This document shows, in pieces, positions 32,628 through 40,015 of a DNA stretch of 64,000 bases. The stretch's first letter is position 1, and the number at the start of each line of letters is the position of its first letter. Location of the stretch: positions 434,001 to 498,000 of the forward strand of contig NZ_FNIE01000004.1 of NCBI RefSeq assembly GCF_900103985.1. Reading direction: 5' to 3'. The notes under the pieces were generated by a model. That model worked only from the letters and a program-made list of their open reading frames with translations, had not been told where the DNA came from and searched no databases. The stretch comes from Actinacidiphila guanduensis. Lineage in GTDB: Bacteria; Actinomycetota; Actinomycetes; Streptomycetales; Streptomycetaceae. Position numbers and translations under genes: made by a program.

Positions 32628-33569
32628 TCAGGAGACGTGGACGACCACCTTGCCGCGCCGGTGGGGGCGGGTCAGGGCGGTGTAGGCGGCGGCCGTGTCC
32701 GCGAGCGGGAAGACCTCGGCGATCGGCGGGCGGAGGCGGCCCTGGGCCACCAGGCGGGAGAGCTGCTCCAGACCGGCACGGTCGGGCTCCACGACGAAGA
32801 AGGCGCCCCGGGTGCTGCCGGGGCCCTCGGCGGGCGGCGGCGCGGCCACACTGACCAGTACGCCCCCGGGCCGCAGCACCTTCCAGGAGCGCTCCTGGGT
32901 CGCGCCGCCGACGGTGTCGAAGACGAGGTCGAGGCCGTCCAGTTGCTCCTCGAACGGCTCGGCGGCGTAGTCCAGGACCCGGGCGGCGCCGAGCGAGCGG
33001 ACGAAGTCGGCGTCGCGGGCGGCGGCCGTGGCGGCGACCTCGGCGCCCAGGGCCGCGGCGATCTGGACGGCCAGCGAGCCGACGCCGCCGGCCCCGCCGT
33101 GCACCAGCACGCGGGTGCCCTCGTGCAGCCCGCCCTGCTCCACCAGCCCCTGCCAGGCGGTCAGCCCGGCCAGCGGGAGAGCGGCCGTGTGGTCGTGGTC
33201 GAGGCCGGCGGGCTTGGTGGCGACGACGGCGGCGGGTACGCGGACGTACTCGGCGGCGGCGCCGTCGCTCGTGAAGGGGACCAGCCCGTACACCTCGTCG
33301 CCGATGTCGAGGTCCGCGACTCCCGGACCGGCCACGGCGACGATGCCGGAGAACTCCTTGGCCGGCACGATCGGCAGCCGCGGTGTGCCGGTGCCGTCGA
33401 CGGCGTCGGTCCAGGTGGCGTCCCAGTCGAGTTCGCCGGGCGTGATCGAGGCCGAGCGCACGGCCACCAGCACCTCGCCGGGCCCGGGTTCGGGCCGGGG
33501 CGCGGTCTCGAGGCGCAGCGTCTCAGGGCCACCGCGCTCGTGCGCGCGTACGGCGTTCATGGTCGTCAC
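32628..33569 (-). CDS. Zinc-independent NADPH:quinone oxidoreductase (MDR)
   Basis: 313 residues. MDR fold without zinc ligands: the first-lobe Cys/His pair is replaced (SITPGELDWDATW, PAKEFSGIVAVAG). Nucleotide-binding motif VLVHGGAGGVGSLAVQIA is the quinone-reductase form of the Rossmann loop. The C-terminus PIAEVFPLADTAAAYTAL closes the domain. It probably reduces quinones or enones with NADPH. Start: GTG 33569 (GGAGGC six bases before) rather than ATG 33560, whose spacing is too long. Monocistronic; the gene upstream is divergent. Confidence 0.88.
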   Translation of the reverse strand: MTTMNAVRAHERGGPETLRLETAPRPEPGPGEVLVAVRSASITPGELDWDATWTDAVDGTGTPRLPIVPAKEFSGIVAVAGPGVADLDIGDEVYGLVPFTSDGAAAEYVRVPAAVVATKPAGLDHDHTAALPLAGLTAWQGLVEQGGLHEGTRVLVHGGAGGVGSLAVQIAAALGAEVAATAAARDADFVRSLGAARVLDYAAEPFEEQLDGLDLVFDTVGGATQERSWKVLRPGGVLVSVAAPPPAEGPGSTRGAFFVVEPDRAGLEQLSRLVAQGRLRPPIAEVFPLADTAAAYTALTRPHRRGKVVVHVS

Positions 33570-33993
33570 GGGGCGCCTCCGGGTCGGGGTGAGGGCGGGT
33601 GCGGGCGCCGGCGGGGCCCAGGAGGATGAAAGCGCATCAGGAGCCGCGAGGGCGGGGCCGACCCGCCGGGAGTGGGCCGAACGGGCGGGCGGAGCCGTGC
33701 CTTTCGGGCGCCCCCGTTCGGCCGCCCCCATTCGGCCGTCGGCCCACCGGACCGGGCGACGGACGCGTGCGATCGGGCAGCCGGTCTACCCGCGTATCCC
33801 ATGCCGGGTGCCCGCACTGCCCTCCAACGCCCCTTTTCTCCCTGGTACTTGGCACGACCTTTGCCGATCGTTGGGACTTCCCTGTGCCGGCAGGCCGATC
33901 ATTGTCTGCACACTGACAATCACTGGCGGCACGGGGACCCCATTGGCATCCGCCAGTTCCCTCTGCACCGCGAGATGCACGAGAAGGAGCAGC
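33570..33993. other. Divergent intergenic region
   Basis: No gene in 424 bases. Contains a ten-base inverted repeat GCCGAACGGG (33676-33685) with CCCGTTCGGC (33713-33722), two direct copies of a GCCGATC[GA]TTG motif near 33862 and 33894, and the inverted repeat at 33901-33920 listed next. Promoters for both flanking genes must lie here. Confidence 0.5.
33901..33920. promoter_or_regulatory. Inverted repeat ATTGTC-N8-GACAAT
   Basis: Perfect six-base arms, 74 bases upstream of the secreted protease start. AT-rich compared with its surroundings, so it may be an operator or overlap the promoter. Confidence 0.45.
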
Positions 33994-34749
33994 ATGTCGG
34001 CAACCATTCGCTTCACCGCCGCCACCGCCGTGACCGCCGCGGTCCTGTCCGCGCTGGCGACCGCGCCCGCGACGGCGGCACCCGTCTTCCGCATGGCGCC
34101 GGTGGACGGGCACATCGCGAGCCACCACCTGGTGGGCGGCATCCAGCACAGCACCAGCGGCAACTGGGCCGGCTACGCGGCCACCGGCCGCACGTTCACC
34201 AGCGTCTCGGCGAGCTGGGTGCAGCCGTCGGTCTCCTGCACCAGCGCCACGACCTACTCCTCGTTCTGGGTCGGCATCGACGGCGACGGCAGCAACTCCG
34301 TGGAGCAGACGGGCACCGAGGCGGACTGCTACGGCGGCCGGGCGGAGTACTCCTCGTGGTACGAGATGTACCCGGCGTACCCGGTGAACTACAGCAACAC
34401 GGTCAGCCCGGGCGACCACTTCACCGCCTCGGTCAGCGTCTCGGGCACCACCTACACCTTGGTGCTGTCCGACACGACCAAGGGCTGGACGAAGACCACC
34501 ACCAAGAACCAGAGCGGGCTGTCGAACTCCTCCGCCGAGATCATCGCCGAGGCGCCCTCCAGCAACACCGGCGTCCTGCCGCTCGCCCACTTCAGCACCG
34601 CGAACTTCACCAACTCGCAGGCGAACGGCCAGGCCATCGGCAACTTCTCGCCCGACAAGATCAACATGGCCTCGGGCAGCACCACCAAGGCCACGACCTC
34701 CTCCCTGTCGGGCGGCACCAACTTCTCGGTCACCTGGAACCACAGCTGA
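33994..34749 (+). CDS. Secreted G1-family (glutamic) endopeptidase-like protein
   Basis: 251 residues. Signal peptide 1-29 (MSATIRF..., hydrophobic core AVTAAVLSALATAPA, cleavage near ATAAP). The mature part is a beta-rich domain of the G1/eqolisin type: the catalytic Gln in SASWVQPSVSC and the Glu in SAEIIAEAPSS, with SSFWVGIDGDGSNSVEQTGTEA between them. Two Cys (VSC, EADC) could form a disulphide. Fungal relatives are acid proteases; in Streptomyces activity is unproven. Start: ATG 33994 behind GAGAAGGAGCAGC. Codon use is typical of the host. A terminator follows at 34779. Confidence 0.85.
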   Translation: MSATIRFTAATAVTAAVLSALATAPATAAPVFRMAPVDGHIASHHLVGGIQHSTSGNWAGYAATGRTFTSVSASWVQPSVSCTSATTYSSFWVGIDGDGSNSVEQTGTEADCYGGRAEYSSWYEMYPAYPVNYSNTVSPGDHFTASVSVSGTTYTLVLSDTTKGWTKTTTKNQSGLSNSSAEIIAEAPSSNTGVLPLAHFSTANFTNSQANGQAIGNFSPDKINMASGSTTKATTSSLSGGTNFSVTWNHS

Positions 34750-34778
34750 CCCCGCTACGCGTGTAGCCCCCCATCCGA

Positions 34779-34810
34779 CGGCCCCGCCCGCCCCTGCGCG
34801 AGCGGGGCCG
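34779..34810 (+). terminator. Hairpin terminator after the protease gene
   Basis: CGGCCCCGC (34779-34787) pairs perfectly with GCGGGGCCG (34802-34810) around a 14-base loop, 30 bases after the stop. Confidence 0.7.
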
Positions 34811-34925
34811 CCGGCGTGCCTGCGCCCGGGACCCGGCGGCGGGCCGCCGTACCCCCGTTTCGGCGCGTGCCGCCTGGGTACCCGATCGGGCCGAAGCCCG
34901 TTCGACCAGGGAGGAAGCAGCTTCC

Positions 34926-35327
34926 ATGACGGACCAGGGAACCAACAAGACCGGCTTCGCCCGCGACGACGAGCTCAAGAGGGAGATGCAGGGCGAGCTC
35001 AAGGCCAGCCGGGCGGTGCGGGTCGAGGAGGAGATGGAGCCGCAGCCCTCGGGCGAGGACCAGCCCCTCGCCGAGAGCGCGCCGGCCGCGGCCGTGCCGG
35101 CCGGCATGACCCCGGAGGGCGTCAGCCTCCGCAGCGACCTGGCCAGGCACCTCGACCGCAGCGTCTACCCCGCGCGCCGGGGCGCGCTGCTGGCTGCCCT
35201 CCACCGCCACCAGGCGCCCGACGCCCTGGTGGACCGCGTCTCCGCCCTGCCGTCGGACGAGGTCTTCCCCAATGTCCAAGCGGTCGTGCAGGCCCTCGGC
35301 TACGGCGTGGAGAAGCCGCGGCCTTAG
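34926..35327 (+). CDS. DUF2795 domain protein
   Basis: 133 residues. The N-terminal 60 are charged and probably disordered (DELKREMQGELKASRAVRVEEEMEPQP). The C-terminal 70 are a DUF2795 domain: RSDLARHLDRSVYPARRGALLAAL, then LPSDEVFPNVQAVVQALG. Function unknown; the fold is thought to be a small helical bundle. The ATG is behind GGGAGGAAGCAGCTTCC. CGGGC-CGAA-GCCCG (34887-34900) is a small palindrome 26 bases upstream, partly similar to the DosR-like boxes. Confidence 0.85.
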   Translation: MTDQGTNKTGFARDDELKREMQGELKASRAVRVEEEMEPQPSGEDQPLAESAPAAAVPAGMTPEGVSLRSDLARHLDRSVYPARRGALLAALHRHQAPDALVDRVSALPSDEVFPNVQAVVQALGYGVEKPRP

Positions 35328-35385
35328 CTGCGCCGGGCGCGGCGGGCCGCGGGAAAACCGGAGGTGGACCGCCCGGGCCGCAGGC

Positions 35386-35391
35386 TACGTT
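35386..35391 (+). promoter_or_regulatory. -10 box for a leaderless start
   Basis: TACGTT, then six bases, then GTG at 35398. No proper Shine-Dalgarno element at the right distance. Confidence 0.45.
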
Positions 35392-35397
35392 GAGGGC

Positions 35398-35940
35398 GTG
35401 ACGACAGCAGAGGAGACGGCCGGCGCCCGGATCACCGTGCGCGCGGCCGGGGGTGCGGACGCGGCCGAACTGGTGCGGCTGCGGCGGCTGATGTTCGAGG
35501 CGATGACGGGCGAGGATCTGCCCGGCCCCTGGGAGGCGGACGCGGTCCGGATGCTGCGCGAGCGGCTGGCCCCCGACGCCATGGAGCACGCGACGACGGC
35601 CGCCTTCGTGGTGGACGCCCCCGGCGGCGGGCTCGCCGCCTGCGCCATCGGCACCATCGAGCAGCGGCTGCCCTCGCCCATCGGGCCCACCGGGCTGTTC
35701 GGCTTCGTCTTCAACGTCTGCACCGACAAGGCCCACCGCGGCCGCGGTTACGCCCGGGCGACCACCGCGGCCCTGCTGGAGTGGTTCGCCGCCGCGGGCG
35801 TCAGCCGGGTCGACCTGCACGCGACCGAGCAGGCCGAGTCCCTTTACCGCGCGCTCGGCTTCGGCACCTACAGCATCGCGCTCTCCTTGGACGTCTCCGT
35901 CCGGCCCCCGGCCGCGGCGCCGCCGTCGCCGTCGTTGTAG
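35398..35940 (+). CDS. GNAT family N-acetyltransferase
   Basis: 180 residues, single GNAT domain. The acetyl-CoA pyrophosphate loop is AHRGRGYARATTAALLEW, and the closing SRVDLHATEQAESLYRALGFGTYS is typical. It acetylates an unknown amine, perhaps a small molecule or protein N-terminus. The GTG start is supported by the -10 box at 35386. Its last 73 bases overlap the 3' end of the convergent MFS gene; both reading frames continue through the overlap with family-typical sequence only on the GNAT side. Confidence 0.88.
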   Translation: MTTAEETAGARITVRAAGGADAAELVRLRRLMFEAMTGEDLPGPWEADAVRMLRERLAPDAMEHATTAAFVVDAPGGGLAACAIGTIEQRLPSPIGPTGLFGFVFNVCTDKAHRGRGYARATTAALLEWFAAAGVSRVDLHATEQAESLYRALGFGTYSIALSLDVSVRPPAAAPPSPSL

Positions 35941-37094
35941 GACCCCTGCTTCGCCCGCCGCTCAAGGGTGGACGAGACCACGGCCAGCCCGAGCGCCGAG
36001 ACGGTGAGCACGGCGCCGACCCAGTTCGCCGACGTGTAGGCGTGGCCCGCGGCGATCACCAGGCCGCCGAGCCAGGCCGCGAGCGCGTTGCCCAGGTTGA
36101 AGGCGCCGATGTTGACCGCCGAGGCGAGGGTGGGCGCGCCGGCCGCCTGGTCGAGGACGCGCTTCTGCAGGGGCGGCACCGTGGCGAACCCCAGGGCGCC
36201 GATGAGGAGCACGGTGACGGCGGCGGCCGGCTTGCTGTGCGCGGTCACGGTGAACAGCGCGAGTGTCGCGGCCAGCGCAGCCAGCGCCGTGCGGAGCATC
36301 GGCATCAGGCGGCGGTCGGCGAACCGCCCGCCGACGAGGTTGCCGGCCACCATGCCGAGGCCGAAGAGGACCAGCAGCCAGGTCACCGAGCTGTCCGCGT
36401 AGCCGGTGACGTCGGTGAGCATGGGCGCGATGTAGGTGATCGCGGCGAAGACGCCGCCGAAGCCGAGCACGGTCATCGCCATGGCGAGCAGCACCTGCGC
36501 GTTGCGGAAGACGGCCAGCTCGTGGCGGAGCCGGACGCCCTCAGAGCGGGGCAGGTCGGGGACGAGCCGGGCGACGCCGAGCAGGCCGAGGACGCCGAGC
36601 CCGGCGACGATCAGGAAGGTCACCCGCCAGCCGGCGCTCTGCCCGACGTAGGTGCCCAAGGGGACGCCCACGACGTTGGCGACGGTCAGACCGGTGAACA
36701 TCGTGGCGATGGCGCCGGCCCGCTTGTGGGGCGCGACCAGTTCGGAGGCGACCACGGAGCCGATGCCGAAGAAGGCGCCGTGGGCCAGGGAGGCGACCAC
36801 GCGTCCGGCGAGCATCACCGCGAAGACGGGGGCGAGCGCCGATATCAGGTTGCCGAGGGTGAACAGGCCCATCAGCAGGAGCAGCATCCGCTTGCGCGGC
36901 ACCTTGGTGCCCAGGACGGACATCAGCGGGGCGCCGGCCACCACGCCGAGCGCGTAGCCGGTGACCAGGAAGCCGGCCGTGGGCACCGAGACCCCGAAGT
37001 CGCCCGCCACCTGGGGCAGCAGCCCCACCATGACGAACTCGGTGGTGCCGATCCCGAAGGCCCCGATGGCGAGGGCCAGGAGCGCGAGAGGCAT
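35868..37094 (-). CDS. MFS transporter, 12-TM DHA1 type (AraJ/YdhP-like)
   Basis: 408 residues with 12 predicted helices. It starts MPLALLALAIGAFGIGTTEF, the N-terminal signature of the AraJ/CmlA-like subgroup (FxIGTTEFVxxGLLP), with LGTKVPRKRM as motif A and GVPLGTYVGQSAGWR as motif C. An exporter of sugars or drugs is likely. The C-terminal 25 residues (YNDGDGGAAAGGRTETSKE) overlap the convergent GNAT gene and look like an extension created by loss of an earlier stop. Start: ATG 37094 with GGAAAGG upstream. Divergent from the MarR gene. Confidence 0.88.
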   Translation of the reverse strand: MPLALLALAIGAFGIGTTEFVMVGLLPQVAGDFGVSVPTAGFLVTGYALGVVAGAPLMSVLGTKVPRKRMLLLLMGLFTLGNLISALAPVFAVMLAGRVVASLAHGAFFGIGSVVASELVAPHKRAGAIATMFTGLTVANVVGVPLGTYVGQSAGWRVTFLIVAGLGVLGLLGVARLVPDLPRSEGVRLRHELAVFRNAQVLLAMAMTVLGFGGVFAAITYIAPMLTDVTGYADSSVTWLLVLFGLGMVAGNLVGGRFADRRLMPMLRTALAALAATLALFTVTAHSKPAAAVTVLLIGALGFATVPPLQKRVLDQAAGAPTLASAVNIGAFNLGNALAAWLGGLVIAAGHAYTSANWVGAVLTVSALGLAVVSSTLERRAKQGSYNDGDGGAAAGGRTETSKESAML

Positions 37095-37246
37095 GACGGA
37101 GGACCTTTCCGGCGCAGGGCGCGGGTATCCGCGCCCGGTGGACAGCACGCGTGCGCCGGTATTCGCCGTGATCCACCGTGATCGACGAGGCACGCGATCC
37201 ACGGGGCATACGTACGGCGCACGCATCCAACAGGCGTCGACAATAG

Positions 37247-37275
37247 TTGCAGACGCGGGTTAATTGCAAACGCGG
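37247..37275. promoter_or_regulatory. Direct repeats TTGCARACGCGG
   Basis: TTGCAGACGCGG (37247-37258) and TTGCAAACGCGG (37264-37275) start 17 bases apart in the MFS/MarR divergent region (37095-37343). TATCCT at 37285-37290 could be the MarR -10 box, so a protein bound here could shut off both genes. Confidence 0.55.
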
Positions 37276-37343
37276 AATACGCGCTATCCTGGAAGGGCCC
37301 CGGCCGCCCCGGGCGCGCGACCATCCGCCCTTACGGAGGGACC

Positions 37344-37916
37344 ATGACCGCCACCGATCCGGCGATGACCGCACTCGCCGACAGCTGGTGCGCCCTGTCG
37401 CTGCTGCACGGCCGGATCGAGGCGCACCTGGAGCGGGCGCTGCAGTCCGGGCACAAGCTCAGCGTCCGGGAGTTCTCCCTGCTCGACGTCCTCAGCCGCC
37501 AGCACGACGGCGACGGCGGCCACCTCCAGATGAAGCAGGTCGCCGACGCGGTGGTGCTCAGCCAGTCCGCGACCACCCGCCTGGTGACGCGGCTGGAGGA
37601 GCGCGGCCTGCTCTCGCGGTACCTGTGCCCGACCGACCGGCGCGGCATCTACACCGACGTGACCCCCGCCGGCCGCGAGCTGCTGGACGCCGCCCGCCCG
37701 ACCAACAACGCGGCCCTGCGCGAGGCGCTGGACGCCGCGGCCGCCGACCCGCAGCTCGCCCCGCTGGTCGCCGCCGTTGCGGAGATCCCCGGCCCCGGCG
37801 GGAGCGAGTCCCGGAGCGAACCGCAGGCCGAGCCCCCCACCGGGCCCCCCACCGAGCCGCAGTCCGGCCCGCGGCCCTTCCGCTCCCTGCGATCGGCCCG
37901 CGCGGCCGCGGTCTGA
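37344..37916 (+). CDS. MarR-family regulator
   Basis: 190 residues. Winged-helix core at about 35-115: VREFSLLDVLSRQ, LQMKQVADAVVLSQSATTRLVTRLEERGLLSR (recognition helix) and the wing PTDRRGIYTDVTPAGREL. A 40-residue Pro/Glu/Ser-rich tail (ESRSEPQAEPPTGPPTEPQS) is unusual for MarR proteins. Likely represses the divergent MFS gene through the direct repeats at 37247. Start: ATG 37344 behind ACGGAGGGACC. A LysR gene follows 13 bases downstream. Confidence 0.88.
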   Translation: MTATDPAMTALADSWCALSLLHGRIEAHLERALQSGHKLSVREFSLLDVLSRQHDGDGGHLQMKQVADAVVLSQSATTRLVTRLEERGLLSRYLCPTDRRGIYTDVTPAGRELLDAARPTNNAALREALDAAAADPQLAPLVAAVAEIPGPGGSESRSEPQAEPPTGPPTEPQSGPRPFRSLRSARAAAV

Positions 37917-37929
37917 GGGGGCGTCGGCC

Positions 37930-38814
37930 ATGCCCGGAGCGGACGTCGACCTGCGCAAGCTGCGCTACTTCGTCGCGGCCGCCGAGGAGTCGCACTTCGG
38001 CCGCGCGGCCGCCCGGCTGCACATCGCCCAGCCCGTCCTGTCCCGGCAGATCCGCGCCCTCGAGGACGAACTGCACGTGCGGCTCTTCGAACGCGACCGG
38101 CGCGGCGCCCGCCTCACCCGCGCCGGCGAGCAACTGCTGAGCGACGCCCCCGGGCTGCTCGCCGAGGCCGAGGCGCTGACCCGCCGGGTCCGCGCGGCGG
38201 CCGCCCCCGTGGAGCGCTTCACCGTCGCCTTCATGCCCGGCATCACCGTGGCCGCCGCCGTGCACGCGCTGACGGCCCGTCACCCTGGCCTGCGGGTGGA
38301 GGTGCTGCGCTGCGGCTGGGACGACCAGACGCAGGTGGTCCGCGACGGCCGCGCCGACGTCAGCGTCGTACGGCTGCCCGCGGACCACCGCGGACTGCGG
38401 CTGCGCCCGCTCTACGAGGAGGGGCGGGTCGCCGTCCTGCCCCGCACGCACCGCCAGGCGGGCAAGGCCGCCCTCGCGGTCGCCGACCTCGCCGACGACG
38501 TGCTGCTCCAGGACCCCGACATGGTGCCCGAGTGGCGCGACCTGCCGCACCGCCGCGAGTCCCTGACCGAGGCGGGCGGCCGGCCGCCCCTCAACTCGGC
38601 CGAGGAGAAGCTGGAGTACGTGGCCGCGCTCCAGGGCGTCGTGATCGTCCCGGAGTCGGCCGCCACGTACTACACGCGTCCCGACGTGTGCCACGTCCCC
38701 GTGGAGGACATCCCGCCGAGCCGGGTCTGCCTGGCCTGGAGCGAGCGGCGCGAGCGCCCGCTGGTGCGGGAGTTCGGCGACCTGGTGGAGGAGGCCGGCC
38801 CGGAGGCGGGCTGA
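37930..38814 (+). CDS. LysR-family regulator
   Basis: 294 residues. N-terminal HTH is textbook LysR: LRKLRYFVAAAEESHFGRAAARLHIAQPVLSRQIRALEDELHVRLFERDRRGARLT. The effector-binding domain (about 90-290) is intact. It overlaps no gene but lies 13 bases after the MarR gene, so both are probably one transcript. The target is unclear; LysR genes usually control a divergent neighbour, which here would be the MFS gene beyond the MarR gene. Start: ATG 37930, with GAGGGGGCG upstream. Confidence 0.9.
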   Translation: MPGADVDLRKLRYFVAAAEESHFGRAAARLHIAQPVLSRQIRALEDELHVRLFERDRRGARLTRAGEQLLSDAPGLLAEAEALTRRVRAAAAPVERFTVAFMPGITVAAAVHALTARHPGLRVEVLRCGWDDQTQVVRDGRADVSVVRLPADHRGLRLRPLYEEGRVAVLPRTHRQAGKAALAVADLADDVLLQDPDMVPEWRDLPHRRESLTEAGGRPPLNSAEEKLEYVAALQGVVIVPESAATYYTRPDVCHVPVEDIPPSRVCLAWSERRERPLVREFGDLVEEAGPEAG

Positions 38815-38896
38815 GCGCACCCTGCCCCCTGGGCCCGGCTGTTCGACGCAAGAGTCCGGTCCCTTACGACGTGGGGCCCGGCTCCGTGCGGACGGC

Positions 38897-38924
38897 GAGT
38901 GGCGGCCCGGCCGGGCCGCCACTC
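38897..38924. terminator. 28-bp perfect palindrome, bidirectional terminator
   Basis: GAGTGGCGGCCC, GGCC and GGGCCGCCACTC form a perfect palindrome between the convergent LysR and epimerase genes. A stem of 12 pairs with a four-base loop is expected on either strand. Confidence 0.75.
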
Positions 38925-38952
38925 CCCTGCGCCGCTTGCGGCCCTCCGGTGC

Positions 38953-39831
38953 TCAGGCGGCCTGCTCGGTGGCCAGTTCGGCCAGCGGGTCCGTGTGCGC
39001 CGGGGTCCAGCCGAGCTCGCGCCGGGCCCGCTCGGGGGTCATCTGCTGGTCCAGCGCGAACGCCTCCGCGATCGGGCCCATCCGCTCCAGCGCCTCGGCC
39101 CTCGTGAGCTTGTCGATGCTGCCGGGGCAGCCCGCCGCCTGCGAGAGGGCGTGGGCGATCTCCGCCTGGGTGGGGTTGACGCCGCTGACCCCGGCGTAGA
39201 CGGAGCCGGGTGCGGCGCCCAGGGCCCGCACGTAGAGGTCGGCGATGTCCTCGACGTGCACCAGCGCCCAGTGGTTGGCGCCGTCCCCGATGAGCGGCAC
39301 CGCGCCGTTCGTACGGCCCGGGTCGGTGTAGAAGAACCGGGTGAGGCCGCCGCTGCCGCCGTAGACCACACCGGGCATGACGAGCACGGGGCGGCCGCCG
39401 GAGCCGGTGTCGGCGAGGACGGCGTCCTCGTTGGCGCGGCGCCAGGCGGTGATGGCCGGGGGCTTCTGCGGCGCGTCCTCGTCGACGACGCCGTCGGTGT
39501 CGCCGTAGACCCACACGCCGCCGGTGTGCACGTAGGTCCCGCGCCCGGCCAGGCCCGCCTGCAGCGCGCGGGCCGCCGCCAGGTCCACGCGGGCGGTCTC
39601 GGCGGTCACGTCGGAGCCGAGGTGGATGACGCCGTCGGCGTTCGCGGCGGCCTCGCGCAGGACGGCGGTGTCGGTGAGGTCGCCGCGCACGGGGGTGGCG
39701 CCGAGGTCGGCCACGGTGCGGGCGGAGCGGTCCGAGCGGGCCAGCGCGGTGACCTCCGCGCCCTGTGCGGCCAGGATCCGCAGGACCGACCGGCCGATGT
39801 AGCCGGAACCGCCGGTGAGGAAGACACGCAT
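38953..39831 (-). CDS. NAD(P)-dependent epimerase/dehydratase-like protein
   Basis: 292 residues, atypical (extended-like) SDR. Rossmann motif LTGGSGYIGRSVLRIL at the N-terminus, GDLTDTAVLREA as the second acidic step, and VHTGGVWVYGDT. The canonical YxxxK is replaced here by a segment around ITAWRRANEDAV, so catalysis may differ from sugar epimerases. LIGDGANHWALVHVEDIADLYVRAL is a well conserved C-terminal feature. It could act as a nucleoside-sugar or small-molecule reductase. Start: ATG 39831 with GGAAGGGCCC upstream. Confidence 0.85.
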   Translation of the reverse strand: MRVFLTGGSGYIGRSVLRILAAQGAEVTALARSDRSARTVADLGATPVRGDLTDTAVLREAAANADGVIHLGSDVTAETARVDLAAARALQAGLAGRGTYVHTGGVWVYGDTDGVVDEDAPQKPPAITAWRRANEDAVLADTGSGGRPVLVMPGVVYGGSGGLTRFFYTDPGRTNGAVPLIGDGANHWALVHVEDIADLYVRALGAAPGSVYAGVSGVNPTQAEIAHALSQAAGCPGSIDKLTRAEALERMGPIAEAFALDQQMTPERARRELGWTPAHTDPLAELATEQAA

Positions 39832-40015
39832 GTCAGGGCCCTTCCGATGAGCTGGTCGAGGGGTTCGTCGCCGCCTTTTCCGACGGCGCACCACCAGCGT
39901 CGCCCCCGCGCGGCAACGGCGTCCAACACCTCTTCCGTGCGCTGTGATACCCGAAAGGCATCAGCCGTTCGACGGGGCCCGGACCGCTGTCGTACCCCCG
40001 TGCGAGCATGCGGTC

